8,671 nt of DNA from Paludibacter sp. UBA5753 (GCA_002427615.1 DIFH01000137.1:38803-47473); one strand, 5' to 3'. Shown: positions 1 through 6,242, counted from the first letter of the stretch. Numbers and translations are program-made. The notes: generated by a model from the sequence alone, not told the origin.

Positions 1-62
1 ATTGCAAATCCCGTCAGACGTCCGCGAAGCTTTATCCATTTAATAAGGATATCTGGTAGGAC
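1..62 (+). repeat. Right end of a repeat element, copy A (cut by the window edge)
   Basis: This segment matches the right-hand end of the two long repeat copies at 368-660 and 707-1003. It shares the run from the CCCGTCAGACGTCCGCGAAG block (position 10 on) to the terminal GGTAGGAC (55-62). The first nine bases differ from the equivalent place in the other copies, so this may be a variant or a differently deleted copy. Its outer end lies inside the ATPase reading frame on the minus strand, where it supplies the last codons and the stop. The left part of the copy is outside the window. Confidence 0.8.
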
Positions 63-259
63 TGAGAACATAACAATTGTTCATTTTTACGGGAAACAAA
101 TAAATACAAATAATTAGTTGAACTTACTGCTTTCACAATTAAAGCAGTTTTTCCAACGCGTAGGCGACCAATTACTGTTGTAAAACATGCACTTTTTGTT
201 GATTGTTCTAAGGTACGGTTTAGCGTATCTAATTCGGTTATTCTGTTGTAAAACCTCAT
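32..259 (-). pseudogene. Truncated AAA-type ATPase (DUF234-like family), N-terminal stub
   Basis: The frame encodes 75 residues. About 66 of them resemble the start of the Bacteroidota/archaeal-type P-loop ATPases that often carry a C-terminal DUF234 domain. Visible marks are the FYNR..EL start, a Walker A loop GRLRVGKT at residues 31-38, and the LFVSRKNE..LC stretch at about 53-64 that follows Walker A in this family. The usual family length is several hundred residues, so Walker B, sensor and C-terminal parts are missing. The frame runs into the end of repeat copy A at about position 62, and the final residues (SYQISLLNG) and the stop are encoded by the repeat. This is best read as a gene disrupted by the repeat. 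The rest of the gene might lie left of the window. The start at 259 is supported by a plausible promoter just upstream. The family assignment is from recalled motif pattern; the truncation is seen directly. Confidence 0.7.
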
Positions 260-299
260 AATCTTATTAATATAATAGCCATTAAATTAATGACCGTTA

Positions 300-331
300 C
301 AAAAATAATCTAATTATTTTATTTATACAAG
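300..331 (-). promoter_or_regulatory. Putative Bacteroidota promoter for the ATPase stub
   Basis: On the minus strand, TATTTTTG (300-307) fits the Bacteroidota -7 consensus TAnnTTTG. CTTG (328-331), 20 bp upstream, is close to the -33 TTTG consensus at the expected spacing. It would start transcription about 35 bases before the ATG at 259. The match is by eye in an A+T-rich region, so chance similarity is possible. Confidence 0.4.
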
Positions 332-367
332 TTTTGAATCATCTTTTCAGTAAACATCATTTTTTTG

Positions 368-660
368 CCGTGTCCTCCCTGATATGTGATTAGATGACCT
401 AAGGTTGGCGAGCGTTGCTGGGATTTGCAATCCCAGCTTCTTGTATTATAAGGATTTGCAATCCGCTAAGTTCAAAATAAAAACATATCTTAGTCTGATA
501 AAAAACGGAAAGTGTTTTGGATTGCAAACTTGCCTGCGGCAGGCAGGTACTGATAATACATTGCGACGAGATTGCAATTATTCCCTTCGGTCATGACCGT
601 TGGTTCCCGTCAGACGTCCGCGAAGCTTTATCCATTTAATAAGGATATCCGGTAGGACGG
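368..660 (+). repeat. Repeat element copy B (about 293 bp, imperfect terminal inverted repeats)
   Basis: The left end CCGTGTCCTCCCTGATATG and the reverse complement of the right end, CCGTCCTACCGGATATCC, form imperfect terminal inverted repeats. Copy C at 707-1003 matches it along the whole length with roughly fifteen differences. The interior holds several hairpins: a 9-bp perfect stem at 417-437 with loop TGC, a 5-bp stem at 452-464, TGCCTG/CAGGCA at 531-545, and the palindrome CGGTCATGACCG at 588-599. No transposase is encoded. It therefore looks like a non-autonomous mobile repeat (MITE-like or REP/BIME-like). No target-site duplication is obvious. Class assignment is inference. Confidence 0.85.
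417..437. repeat. Perfect hairpin inside repeat copy B
   Basis: GCTGGGATT and AATCCCAGC form a 9-bp perfect stem around the loop TGC. A smaller version (GGATT-TGC-AATCC) follows at 452-464. The same pair recurs in copy C at 756-776 and 791-803. There is no following T-run on the plus strand, so this is not a standard intrinsic terminator. Confidence 0.8.
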
Positions 661-706
661 AGCTCTCCTCATTTCGGGACTGGCTCTCATGCTGCGTGCG
701 GAGTTC

Positions 707-1003
707 CCGTGTCCTCCCGGATATGTGATTAGATGCCCTAAGGTTGGCGTCCGTTGCTGGGATTTGCAATCCCAGCTTCTTGTATTATAAGGATTTGCAA
801 TCCGCTAAGTTCAAAATAAAAAACATATCTTAGTCTGATAAAAAACGGAAAGTGTTTTGGATTGCAAACTTGCCTGCGGCATGTAGGTACTAATAATACA
901 TTACGACGAGATTGCAATTATTCCCTTCGGTCATGACCGTTGGCGTCCCGTCAGACATCCGCGAAGTTTTATCCATTTTATAAGGATATCCGGTATAGGA
1001 CGG
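707..1003 (+). repeat. Repeat element copy C (about 297 bp)
   Basis: This is a second near-full-length copy of the element at 368-660, in the same orientation and separated from it by 46 bp. It keeps the 417-437-type hairpin (756-776) and the CGGTCATGACCG palindrome (928-939). The TGCCTG/CAGGCA hairpin is damaged: the right arm reads CATGTA, leaving only part of the stem. A 10-bp direct repeat, GTTGGCGTCC, brackets the interior at 743-752 and 939-948. Copy C ends 139 bp before the sigma-factor start codon, so it directly borders that promoter region. Confidence 0.85.
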
Positions 1004-1078
1004 AAACCCCTCCTGCGCATATTCTCCCCGTCAAAGTTCATGGGTCGGAAAATTAATCCTGTTTGAAGCAATTTTGAG

Positions 1079-1086
1079 TATATTTG
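1079..1086 (+). promoter_or_regulatory. Putative -7 box for the sigma-factor operon
   Basis: TATATTTG fits the Bacteroidota -7 consensus TAnnTTTG. The only TTTG upstream (1062-1065) is 13 bp away, which is shorter than the usual 19-21, so the -33 element is not convincing. Transcription would begin near 1093, giving a leader of about 50 bases. An ECF-dependent autoregulated promoter with a different consensus is equally possible. Confidence 0.35.
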
Positions 1087-1142
1087 TATAAAAAAACAAT
1101 AGCGATGCAACAAATTGAATCACTATTTCATCTTGAATAAAA

Positions 1143-1718
1143 ATGAGGGACGAAAAGATTACAGACGAACAACAACTGATAGCCGGATGCAAAGAAGGTA
1201 AGTCGTGGGCGCAAAAGGCGATTTACGACCTGTACGCATCTGCCATGCTGAGCGTGTGCGTTCGTTATGTAACCGACCGGGAGACAGCACGCGATTTACT
1301 TCAGGAGGGTTTTATCAAACTGTTTACTAAAATCGACTCTTTTTCGGGAACCGGAGCTTTTGGGGGCTGGGTGCGACGGATTTTTGTAACTACGGCGCTC
1401 GAGCATCTGAGGCAAAACGATGCTTTAAAACAAAGTGCAAGTATTGAAGAATACGGCAATTATATCGAAAATGCAGATACTTCGGTACTTGAGAAAATTT
1501 CGGCCGATGATTTAATGAAGTGCATTGCCGGACTTCCGGACGGCTACCGCACAGTGTTTAACCTTTATGCCATTGAAGGTTATTCCCACGCCGAAATAGC
1601 CGAAATGCTAAATATCAGCGAAGGAACTTCCCGGTCGCAGTTTATGAGAGCACGAAAAATTCTTCAAAAAAATTTACTATCACTTCACGGACAAGATTAT
1701 GCAAAACAATATAAATAA
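1143..1718 (+). CDS. ECF-type RNA polymerase sigma factor (sigma-70 family)
   Basis: This 191-residue protein has the standard two-domain ECF layout and length. Region 2 lies at about residues 23-92, including the DLLQEGFIKLF stretch (51-61) typical of core-RNA-polymerase and -10 recognition, and W76 with the VRRIFVTTALEHLR helix. Region 4 lies at about 122-176, with the LPDGYRTVFNLYAIEGYSHAEIAEML helix-turn-helix pattern and the SEGTSRSQFMRARKIL recognition helix. It should direct RNA polymerase to a small set of promoters, possibly including its own. The gene overlaps the next one by 20 bp, which suggests translational coupling and a functional pair. The ATG at 1143 places region 2 at the normal distance from the N-terminus. 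No Shine-Dalgarno is visible, as is usual in this phylum. The ECF subgroup cannot be set by eye. Confidence 0.95.
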   Translation: MRDEKITDEQQLIAGCKEGKSWAQKAIYDLYASAMLSVCVRYVTDRETARDLLQEGFIKLFTKIDSFSGTGAFGGWVRRIFVTTALEHLRQNDALKQSASIEEYGNYIENADTSVLEKISADDLMKCIAGLPDGYRTVFNLYAIEGYSHAEIAEMLNISEGTSRSQFMRARKILQKNLLSLHGQDYAKQYK

Positions 1719-2931
1719 TAACGAACGAGACGCTTTCAGCGAAATCTTCAGGAAAAAGCTCGAAAACCACCGTATACCTGTCGATACAGACAGCTGGGAT
1801 GCAATTCAGGCAAGGATGAAAGCCACGAAGAGGAAGAAAATAATTCCGCTTTGGTGGTGGTATTCAGGCGGAGCGGCAGTGGCTGTCGTGATTTTACTCT
1901 TTACGCTGCTTCCTTTTAGCAACCAAAGCCCGGAACATCCAATTGCAAAACAGCTAATCATTCACAAAACGGTTATCTTGAAAGGACATGCCACAATAGC
2001 CGAAAATAATTCATCTGTAATGGTGAAGGCAACTTCCAATAATTTCAGCAAAGCAAGTGTAAACAACTCAAATCAAAATACTGTTTCGATTGCCGTAACA
2101 GAAATAAATGAAAAACCTGCAAATAAAACTGAGATTGCTTTGGTTCAAAAAGAATCTGTCGCCGGAGAGCCGGTTGCCGGATCTGGTGAACCTAAAGAAA
2201 CCGGGAAGAATAAACCGGACGAGAAACAGATTGTTCATGTTGACGCGCAAAATCAGGATTGGACTGATCCTCTTAAAAAAGAAGGAAGAAACGATTGGGT
2301 ATTAATTGCCGGAATCGGATCGGGAAGCGGCTCTTCGGTGAAGAATGATGGTTTAAGTTCGTACTTGGGCGACGTAAGATCCAGCATAGTTAGAGCGCCT
2401 ACAATGAACACATCCATACTCTCGCCTGCCGATTTCTCCGACAGGACTTATACGGCGCCAATAAGTTTCGGCTTCACGGCAAGCAAAAAACTCAGCAAAA
2501 TATTGAGCCTCGAAACAGGACTGACCTATACTTATTTGTTGACTAAATTTGAAAGCATGAATTACAATGCAGATTTGAACTTACACTATCTGGGCATTCC
2601 TATGAATCTGTCGGCTCAGATATGGAAAAATCAGAAATGGGGCGTTTATGGTTCCGGCGGAGCAATGGTTGAAAAAGGGTTACGCTCGGTTTATGTTCAG
2701 AATCAGTATGTGGGTAATCAGATTATAACTACAACCGCTTCTACAAAAATTGAGGGCTTGCAATGGTCGCTGAATGCCGCCCTGGGGGTAACTTACAATA
2801 TATATAAGGACATTGACATTTATCTCGAACCTAAGTTTTCGTATTATTTCGACAACAATCAACCTATCAGCATTCGCACCGACCGTGAAATAATTGTGGG
2901 AGTTGAAGGAGGATTCAGGTATAACTTTTAA
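1699..2931 (+). CDS. Single-pass membrane protein with C-terminal outer-membrane beta-barrel domain, candidate sigma regulator
   Basis: The 410-residue protein starts inside the sigma-factor gene (20-bp overlap). Residues 1-48 are charged and look cytoplasmic (DAFSEIFRKKLENH, DSWDAIQARMK, then basic KATKRKK). One strong transmembrane helix covers about 49-73. Residues 74-195 are a hydrophilic, Asn/Lys/Glu-rich linker without recognisable fold. From about 198 to the end there are alternating beta strands with aromatic residues and a terminal GGFRYNF, typical of Bacteroidota outer-membrane beta-barrel (PorT/OmpA-like, PF13568-type) domains. There is no cleavable signal peptide: the hydrophobic segment is internal and preceded by about 48 residues. 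The position next to an ECF sigma factor and the cytoplasmic head suggest an anti-sigma-like role, but I see no zinc-binding anti-sigma motif. The topology is seen in the sequence; the regulatory role is inference. Confidence 0.8.
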   Translation: MQNNINNNERDAFSEIFRKKLENHRIPVDTDSWDAIQARMKATKRKKIIPLWWWYSGGAAVAVVILLFTLLPFSNQSPEHPIAKQLIIHKTVILKGHATIAENNSSVMVKATSNNFSKASVNNSNQNTVSIAVTEINEKPANKTEIALVQKESVAGEPVAGSGEPKETGKNKPDEKQIVHVDAQNQDWTDPLKKEGRNDWVLIAGIGSGSGSSVKNDGLSSYLGDVRSSIVRAPTMNTSILSPADFSDRTYTAPISFGFTASKKLSKILSLETGLTYTYLLTKFESMNYNADLNLHYLGIPMNLSAQIWKNQKWGVYGSGGAMVEKGLRSVYVQNQYVGNQIITTTASTKIEGLQWSLNAALGVTYNIYKDIDIYLEPKFSYYFDNNQPISIRTDREIIVGVEGGFRYNF

Positions 2932-2958
2932 AATAAACATATTAAATCAATTACTGCA

Positions 2959-4185
2959 ATGAAACGAATCTTTTATTTTTTACTGATAACTGCATTGGTT
3001 ACAAGTTGTACTACCGAAAACGATTCTAATTTGAACCTTGTAGATGCACAGCCGATAGCGCTGCGTGCCGAATTGGTAAAACGTGTGGCGCAAGACAATG
3101 CTTTTGCATTCGACCTACTGAATAATACCATCAAATTCTCGGACGAGACGAATGTTTTCGTGTCGCCTTTAAGTGTCAGCATGGCTTTAGGCATGGCGTG
3201 GAACGGCGCTGCCGGCGAAACTAAAACCCAGATTGAAACAGCGCTTAAAATGAGTGGTTTGTCGGCTGTTGATATCAATGAATATTATCGGGTTATGCAA
3301 ACTTCATTACCCAAAATCGATCCATCAACCAAACTCAGCATTGCCAATGCATTGTGGTATCGAACCGGTTTTGAAGTAAAGCCTGCTTTTCTGAAAACCA
3401 ACGCCGATAATTTCAATGCTTATGTGAAGGAAATTGATTTCTCGCAAACCTGGGCTTTGGACACCATCAACAATTGGTGCTCGAAAAGCACAAAAGGGTT
3501 GATACCGACCATTTTGGAACAAATCCCCCAATCGGCCGAGATGTATTTAGTGAATGCGGTTTATTTTAAAGGAATCTGGAAATATCAGTTTGACAAAAAA
3601 GAAACTTATGAACGTGACTTTACAAACGAAGCAGGCTATAAACAAAAAGTAAATATGATGTACCAAAAAGATACATTTGCTTATATGGCTGATGATCTGG
3701 CTCAATACATCGACCTGCCTTACGGCAATAAAGCATTTAGCATGACGGTGATATTACCCAACGAAGGTATTTCCAACCAGGATGTTTTAGATCAACTTAC
3801 GGTGGAAAACTGGAATTTAACCTTAGACGAAATGGTCGAAAGGGAAGTGATGGTGTATCTGCCGCGCTTTAAAATGGAGAACAAATTCACGTTGAATGAA
3901 GTGCTTGAAACAATGGGAATGCCTGTTGCATTTACCGATTTTGCCGATTTCTCCGGTATATCGAATGAGCAACTTGTTATTTCTGAAGTTTTGCACAAAA
4001 CTTATATTACTGTCGACGAAGAAGGAACCGAAGCTGCAGCCGTTACTTCTATCGGTTTCGTAACAACTTCAGTCCCCAATTATCCTGTGTTTAACGTTAA
4101 CAAACCATTCATTTTTGCCATCCGCGAGAAAAGTACGGGTGTAATCCTGTTTATCGGAAAAATTGGAAAAGTGGATAAATATTAA
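2959..4185 (+). CDS. Serpin-family protease inhibitor, lipoprotein
   Basis: This 408-residue protein starts with a lipoprotein signal peptide (MKRIFYFLLITALVTSC) whose lipid-bearing cysteine is residue 17. The serpin domain fills residues 45-408. Recognisable blocks are NVFVSPLSVSMALGMAWNGA (65-84), YLVNAVYFKGIWKYQF (196-211), the hinge EEGTEAAAVT (354-363) and the C-terminal FNVNKPFIFAIRE..TGVILFIGKI. The hinge has the small residues (TEAAA) required for loop insertion, so it should be an inhibitory serpin. Counting from the hinge with alpha-1-antitrypsin as guide puts P1-P1' near Thr370-Ser371. The segment after the loop is about two residues longer than in that model, so the exact bond is uncertain. 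A small P1 suggests elastase-like or subtilisin-like targets. It should sit in the outer membrane, facing either side. It lies 27 bp after the barrel gene, with no separate promoter seen. Confidence 0.95.
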   Translation: MKRIFYFLLITALVTSCTTENDSNLNLVDAQPIALRAELVKRVAQDNAFAFDLLNNTIKFSDETNVFVSPLSVSMALGMAWNGAAGETKTQIETALKMSGLSAVDINEYYRVMQTSLPKIDPSTKLSIANALWYRTGFEVKPAFLKTNADNFNAYVKEIDFSQTWALDTINNWCSKSTKGLIPTILEQIPQSAEMYLVNAVYFKGIWKYQFDKKETYERDFTNEAGYKQKVNMMYQKDTFAYMADDLAQYIDLPYGNKAFSMTVILPNEGISNQDVLDQLTVENWNLTLDEMVEREVMVYLPRFKMENKFTLNEVLETMGMPVAFTDFADFSGISNEQLVISEVLHKTYITVDEEGTEAAAVTSIGFVTTSVPNYPVFNVNKPFIFAIREKSTGVILFIGKIGKVDKY

Positions 4186-4219
4186 CGAATTAATAAAATC
4201 AAGCAACAAATACAAGTAT

Positions 4220-5494
4220 ATGAAAAAACAATTATTTTTCCTCCTGGGTGTTTTTGCTATTGCACTTACGTCCTGCGAAGACGTAGTAACCGAAACGGTA
4301 ACTTATAAGATAAACGAACCGGTATTTATGTCCACCGAAGCTTTTCGCAGTTCGGTAAAAGTATCGGACGAAACCGAAGAAATCACCAATTACGGTAAAA
4401 TCTGTTTTTACGAAGGCTATCTGTATATTTCCGAGCCGGAAAAAGGAATACATATCATAGACAACCGCCATCCTTCGAATCCTCAAAATATAGGTTTTAT
4501 CGAATTGTTAGGCAATGCCGATCTGGCTATCCGCAACAACCTGCTTTATGCCGATTCATATATCGATTTAGTTTGGTTCGATATTTCCAATCCTGCCGCA
4601 CCTGTTTTGAAAGGCCGGTTGGAAGATATTTTTCCTGCGGTATTACCTTCCATCGAAAACGAATATGGTTTCGACTATGCCATGTGTTATCCCGAAGGGA
4701 ATGATGCCGGAATCGTTGTCGGGTGGAAATTAAAAGAACGTACCGAAGATATTGAACATTACACCGGAGGTTGGTTTTGGAATTGGGGCAATAAGTCCGA
4801 TACTGAAGTTCTTACTTCCAATGGAGGAACTTCTTCCAACGGCGTTAATGGTTCTATGTCGCGTTTTACTTTGTACAGCAATTATCTTTACACTGTAACC
4901 GAGACCTATATGACGATTTTCGACCTGAGCGGAACCGAGCCCCGAAAAGTTTCGGAGAGCATCCCTATCGGTTGGAATGTTGAAACCATTTTCAGTTACG
5001 AGGATAATTTGTTTATGGGCACACCTACCGGCATGTTGATTTATTCGGCGTCCGACCCATTGAACCCTGAATACCAATCGTCCATCTCGCACGTTTTCGG
5101 GTGCGATCCGGTGGTGGTTGCCAACGATTTGGCTTACGTTACCGTTCATTCAGGGAATAATTGCGGACAAAACACGAACGAATTGTTTATTGTGGATGTG
5201 AGCAATGTAAAAAGCCCAAAACAACTCGTTTCGTACGGCATGACCAACCCCAAAGGTTTAGGCATCGACAACGGCATGTTGTTTTTGTGCGACGATGGGC
5301 TTAAAGTTTTCAGCATCAAATCGCCTGAAGAATTGTATTTAAAAAAAATCGTCCAATATACAGGAATGAAAGGTTTCGACCTGATTCCATATAACAATGT
5401 ACTGATGATGATAGCCGAAGATGGGCTTTATCAGTACGATTATACAAATGTAAACGATATTAAATTCTTAAGCAAACTGGCTTTTAAAGAATGA
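4220..5494 (+). CDS. LVIVD-repeat beta-propeller lipoprotein
   Basis: The frame is open from an ATG at 4163, inside the serpin gene, but the ATG at 4220 is preferred. It begins a clean lipoprotein signal peptide (MKKQLFFLLGVFAIALTSC, lipidated Cys at residue 19) and leaves a 34-bp gap after the serpin. The mature part shows seven repeats of the form 'LYI..…GI.I.D.S.P..P..I', at about residues 68-96, 108-134, 222-250, 263-290, 304-339, 353-380 and 394-420. These match the LVIVD repeat family and imply a seven-bladed propeller. A long insertion (about 135-215), rich in W, G, N and S, sits between the second and third repeats. Function is unknown; propellers of this kind are mostly binding scaffolds. 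It overlaps the next gene by 4 bp. Confidence 0.88.
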   Translation: MKKQLFFLLGVFAIALTSCEDVVTETVTYKINEPVFMSTEAFRSSVKVSDETEEITNYGKICFYEGYLYISEPEKGIHIIDNRHPSNPQNIGFIELLGNADLAIRNNLLYADSYIDLVWFDISNPAAPVLKGRLEDIFPAVLPSIENEYGFDYAMCYPEGNDAGIVVGWKLKERTEDIEHYTGGWFWNWGNKSDTEVLTSNGGTSSNGVNGSMSRFTLYSNYLYTVTETYMTIFDLSGTEPRKVSESIPIGWNVETIFSYEDNLFMGTPTGMLIYSASDPLNPEYQSSISHVFGCDPVVVANDLAYVTVHSGNNCGQNTNELFIVDVSNVKSPKQLVSYGMTNPKGLGIDNGMLFLCDDGLKVFSIKSPEELYLKKIVQYTGMKGFDLIPYNNVLMMIAEDGLYQYDYTNVNDIKFLSKLAFKE

Positions 5495-5979
5495 GTGTGA
5501 AAATTAAATATTGTATAATTGCCTTTTCATCTCTTTTTGTAGTTGCCTGTAGCAACTATGAGGGAGAGGAAATGCCTTTATATGCAGAAAGTGAGATTTT
5601 TGGCGTTTGGGTCAATACCGTCGCAGCCCAACCGCGCGGGTATTATGTAAATGAATTGACGTTCAACGCTAACGGGGCTTTTGTTTCGGGCACAAATTTC
5701 TACGGGATTCACGATGGACAGGCAGCCAATGAGTTATCGGGTTACTTTGAGTATTATGGCAATTACGTGCTCAGCGCCAAAAACATATACTTCGTGTCCA
5801 AGCAAACGGTATCGTGGGACAGCTTTACGCGGAAAAATCCCATAACGTCAGTAAAGGATGAAGTGATATTTGAATCCTGTACCTATAAAATTGACAAAAA
5901 TACGCTCGAACTTTCGTACATTACTTATCCTGCAGATGCGCCGGTAGTTACCACAAGAAGGTATATCAGATCCGAATAA
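5491..5979 (+). CDS. Small lipoprotein of unknown function, possibly lipocalin-like
   Basis: The 162-residue protein has a lipoprotein signal peptide ending in LFVVAC (lipidated Cys at residue 20), followed by an acidic stretch (SNYEGEE). The mature part is beta-rich and short. It begins with a G-x-W motif (FGVW, 37-40), then strands such as NELTFNANGAFVSG and GYFEYYGNYVLSAKNIYFV, and ends in TYKIDKNTLELSYI and RRYIRSE. This order (GxW, 'F..NG.F', 'G.Y...', 'Y.I..NTL.L') resembles small lipocalin-like or META-like lipoproteins common in Bacteroidota, but I cannot assign a family. The ATG overlaps the stop of the propeller gene (ATGA), so translation is probably coupled and the two products may work together. 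It appears to be the last gene of the operon. Confidence 0.85.
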   Translation: MSVKIKYCIIAFSSLFVVACSNYEGEEMPLYAESEIFGVWVNTVAAQPRGYYVNELTFNANGAFVSGTNFYGIHDGQAANELSGYFEYYGNYVLSAKNIYFVSKQTVSWDSFTRKNPITSVKDEVIFESCTYKIDKNTLELSYITYPADAPVVTTRRYIRSE

Positions 5980-6156
5980 AATGATAGGTTAGGCGGTTAT
6001 AGACTGCGGGATTATTTTGCTGTATTGAGTCCCTATGTTTGTAAAAAGAAATAAGCGGCAATAAGAATTGCATAAGTCACAAGAGTATAATAATTTTGAG
6101 AAACCAAACTTAAAAAATACAGTAACTACTCAGCGCCCTTTATTTTTATAACCTCC

Positions 6157-6242
6157 CCGTCCTTCCCGGTTATGTGATTAGATGACCTAAAGTTGGCATC
6201 CGCGAGGTTTTATCCATTTAATAAGGAGATCCGGTAGGACGG
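6157..6242 (+). repeat. Short repeat copy D (86 bp, internal-deletion form)
   Basis: The first part (CCGTCCTTCCCGGTTATGTG, then ATTAGATGACCTAAAGTTGG) matches the left end of copies B and C. The second part (CATCCGCGAGGTTTTATCC to CCGGTAGGACGG) matches their right end. The roughly 200-bp hairpin-rich interior is absent. The junction lies at a TCCG that occurs in both flanks of copy C, as expected from a deletion at short homology. Both ends are kept and can pair as imperfect inverted repeats. It is in the same orientation as copies A-C although it lies over 5 kb away. Confidence 0.8.

Larger units (their letters stand above)
260..1142. other. Gene-free stretch dominated by repeat copies
   Basis: I see no credible gene here. 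It contains the ATPase promoter region (260-367), repeat copy B (368-660), a 46-bp spacer (661-706), repeat copy C (707-1003) and the leader of the sigma-factor gene (1004-1142). The short open frames that cross 405-1113 on both strands lie mostly within the repeats and encode low-complexity peptides without domain signatures. Two of them share the same tail because the repeat is duplicated, which is what chance frames in repeats look like. Confidence 0.75.

Noticed and set aside
368..1003. Possible CRISPR array, because of repeated blocks separated by a unique spacer.
   Set aside because: The repeat unit is about 295 bp with only two adjacent copies and inverted ends; there are no short regularly spaced repeats and no cas genes.
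405..1113. Short open frames of about 60 residues on both strands across the repeats (for example 405-596 plus, 578-769 minus, 931-1113 minus).
   Set aside because: They cover non-coding repeat copies and hairpins, show no domain or signal features, and two of them share a tail only because the repeat is duplicated.
1143..2931. Classic FecI/FecR/TonB-receptor (SusC/D-type) regulatory module.
   Set aside because: The second gene lacks a FecR domain pattern and no TonB-dependent receptor or SusD-like gene follows; the downstream genes are a serpin and two other lipoproteins.
4163..4219. Upstream ATG at 4163 as start of the propeller protein.
   Set aside because: It would add 19 polar residues ahead of a clear lipoprotein signal peptide and overlap the serpin gene; the ATG at 4220 gives a correct signal peptide.
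4730..5149. A 139-residue minus-strand open frame inside the propeller gene.
   Set aside because: It lies antisense to well-supported repeat-coding sequence and has no recognisable features of its own.
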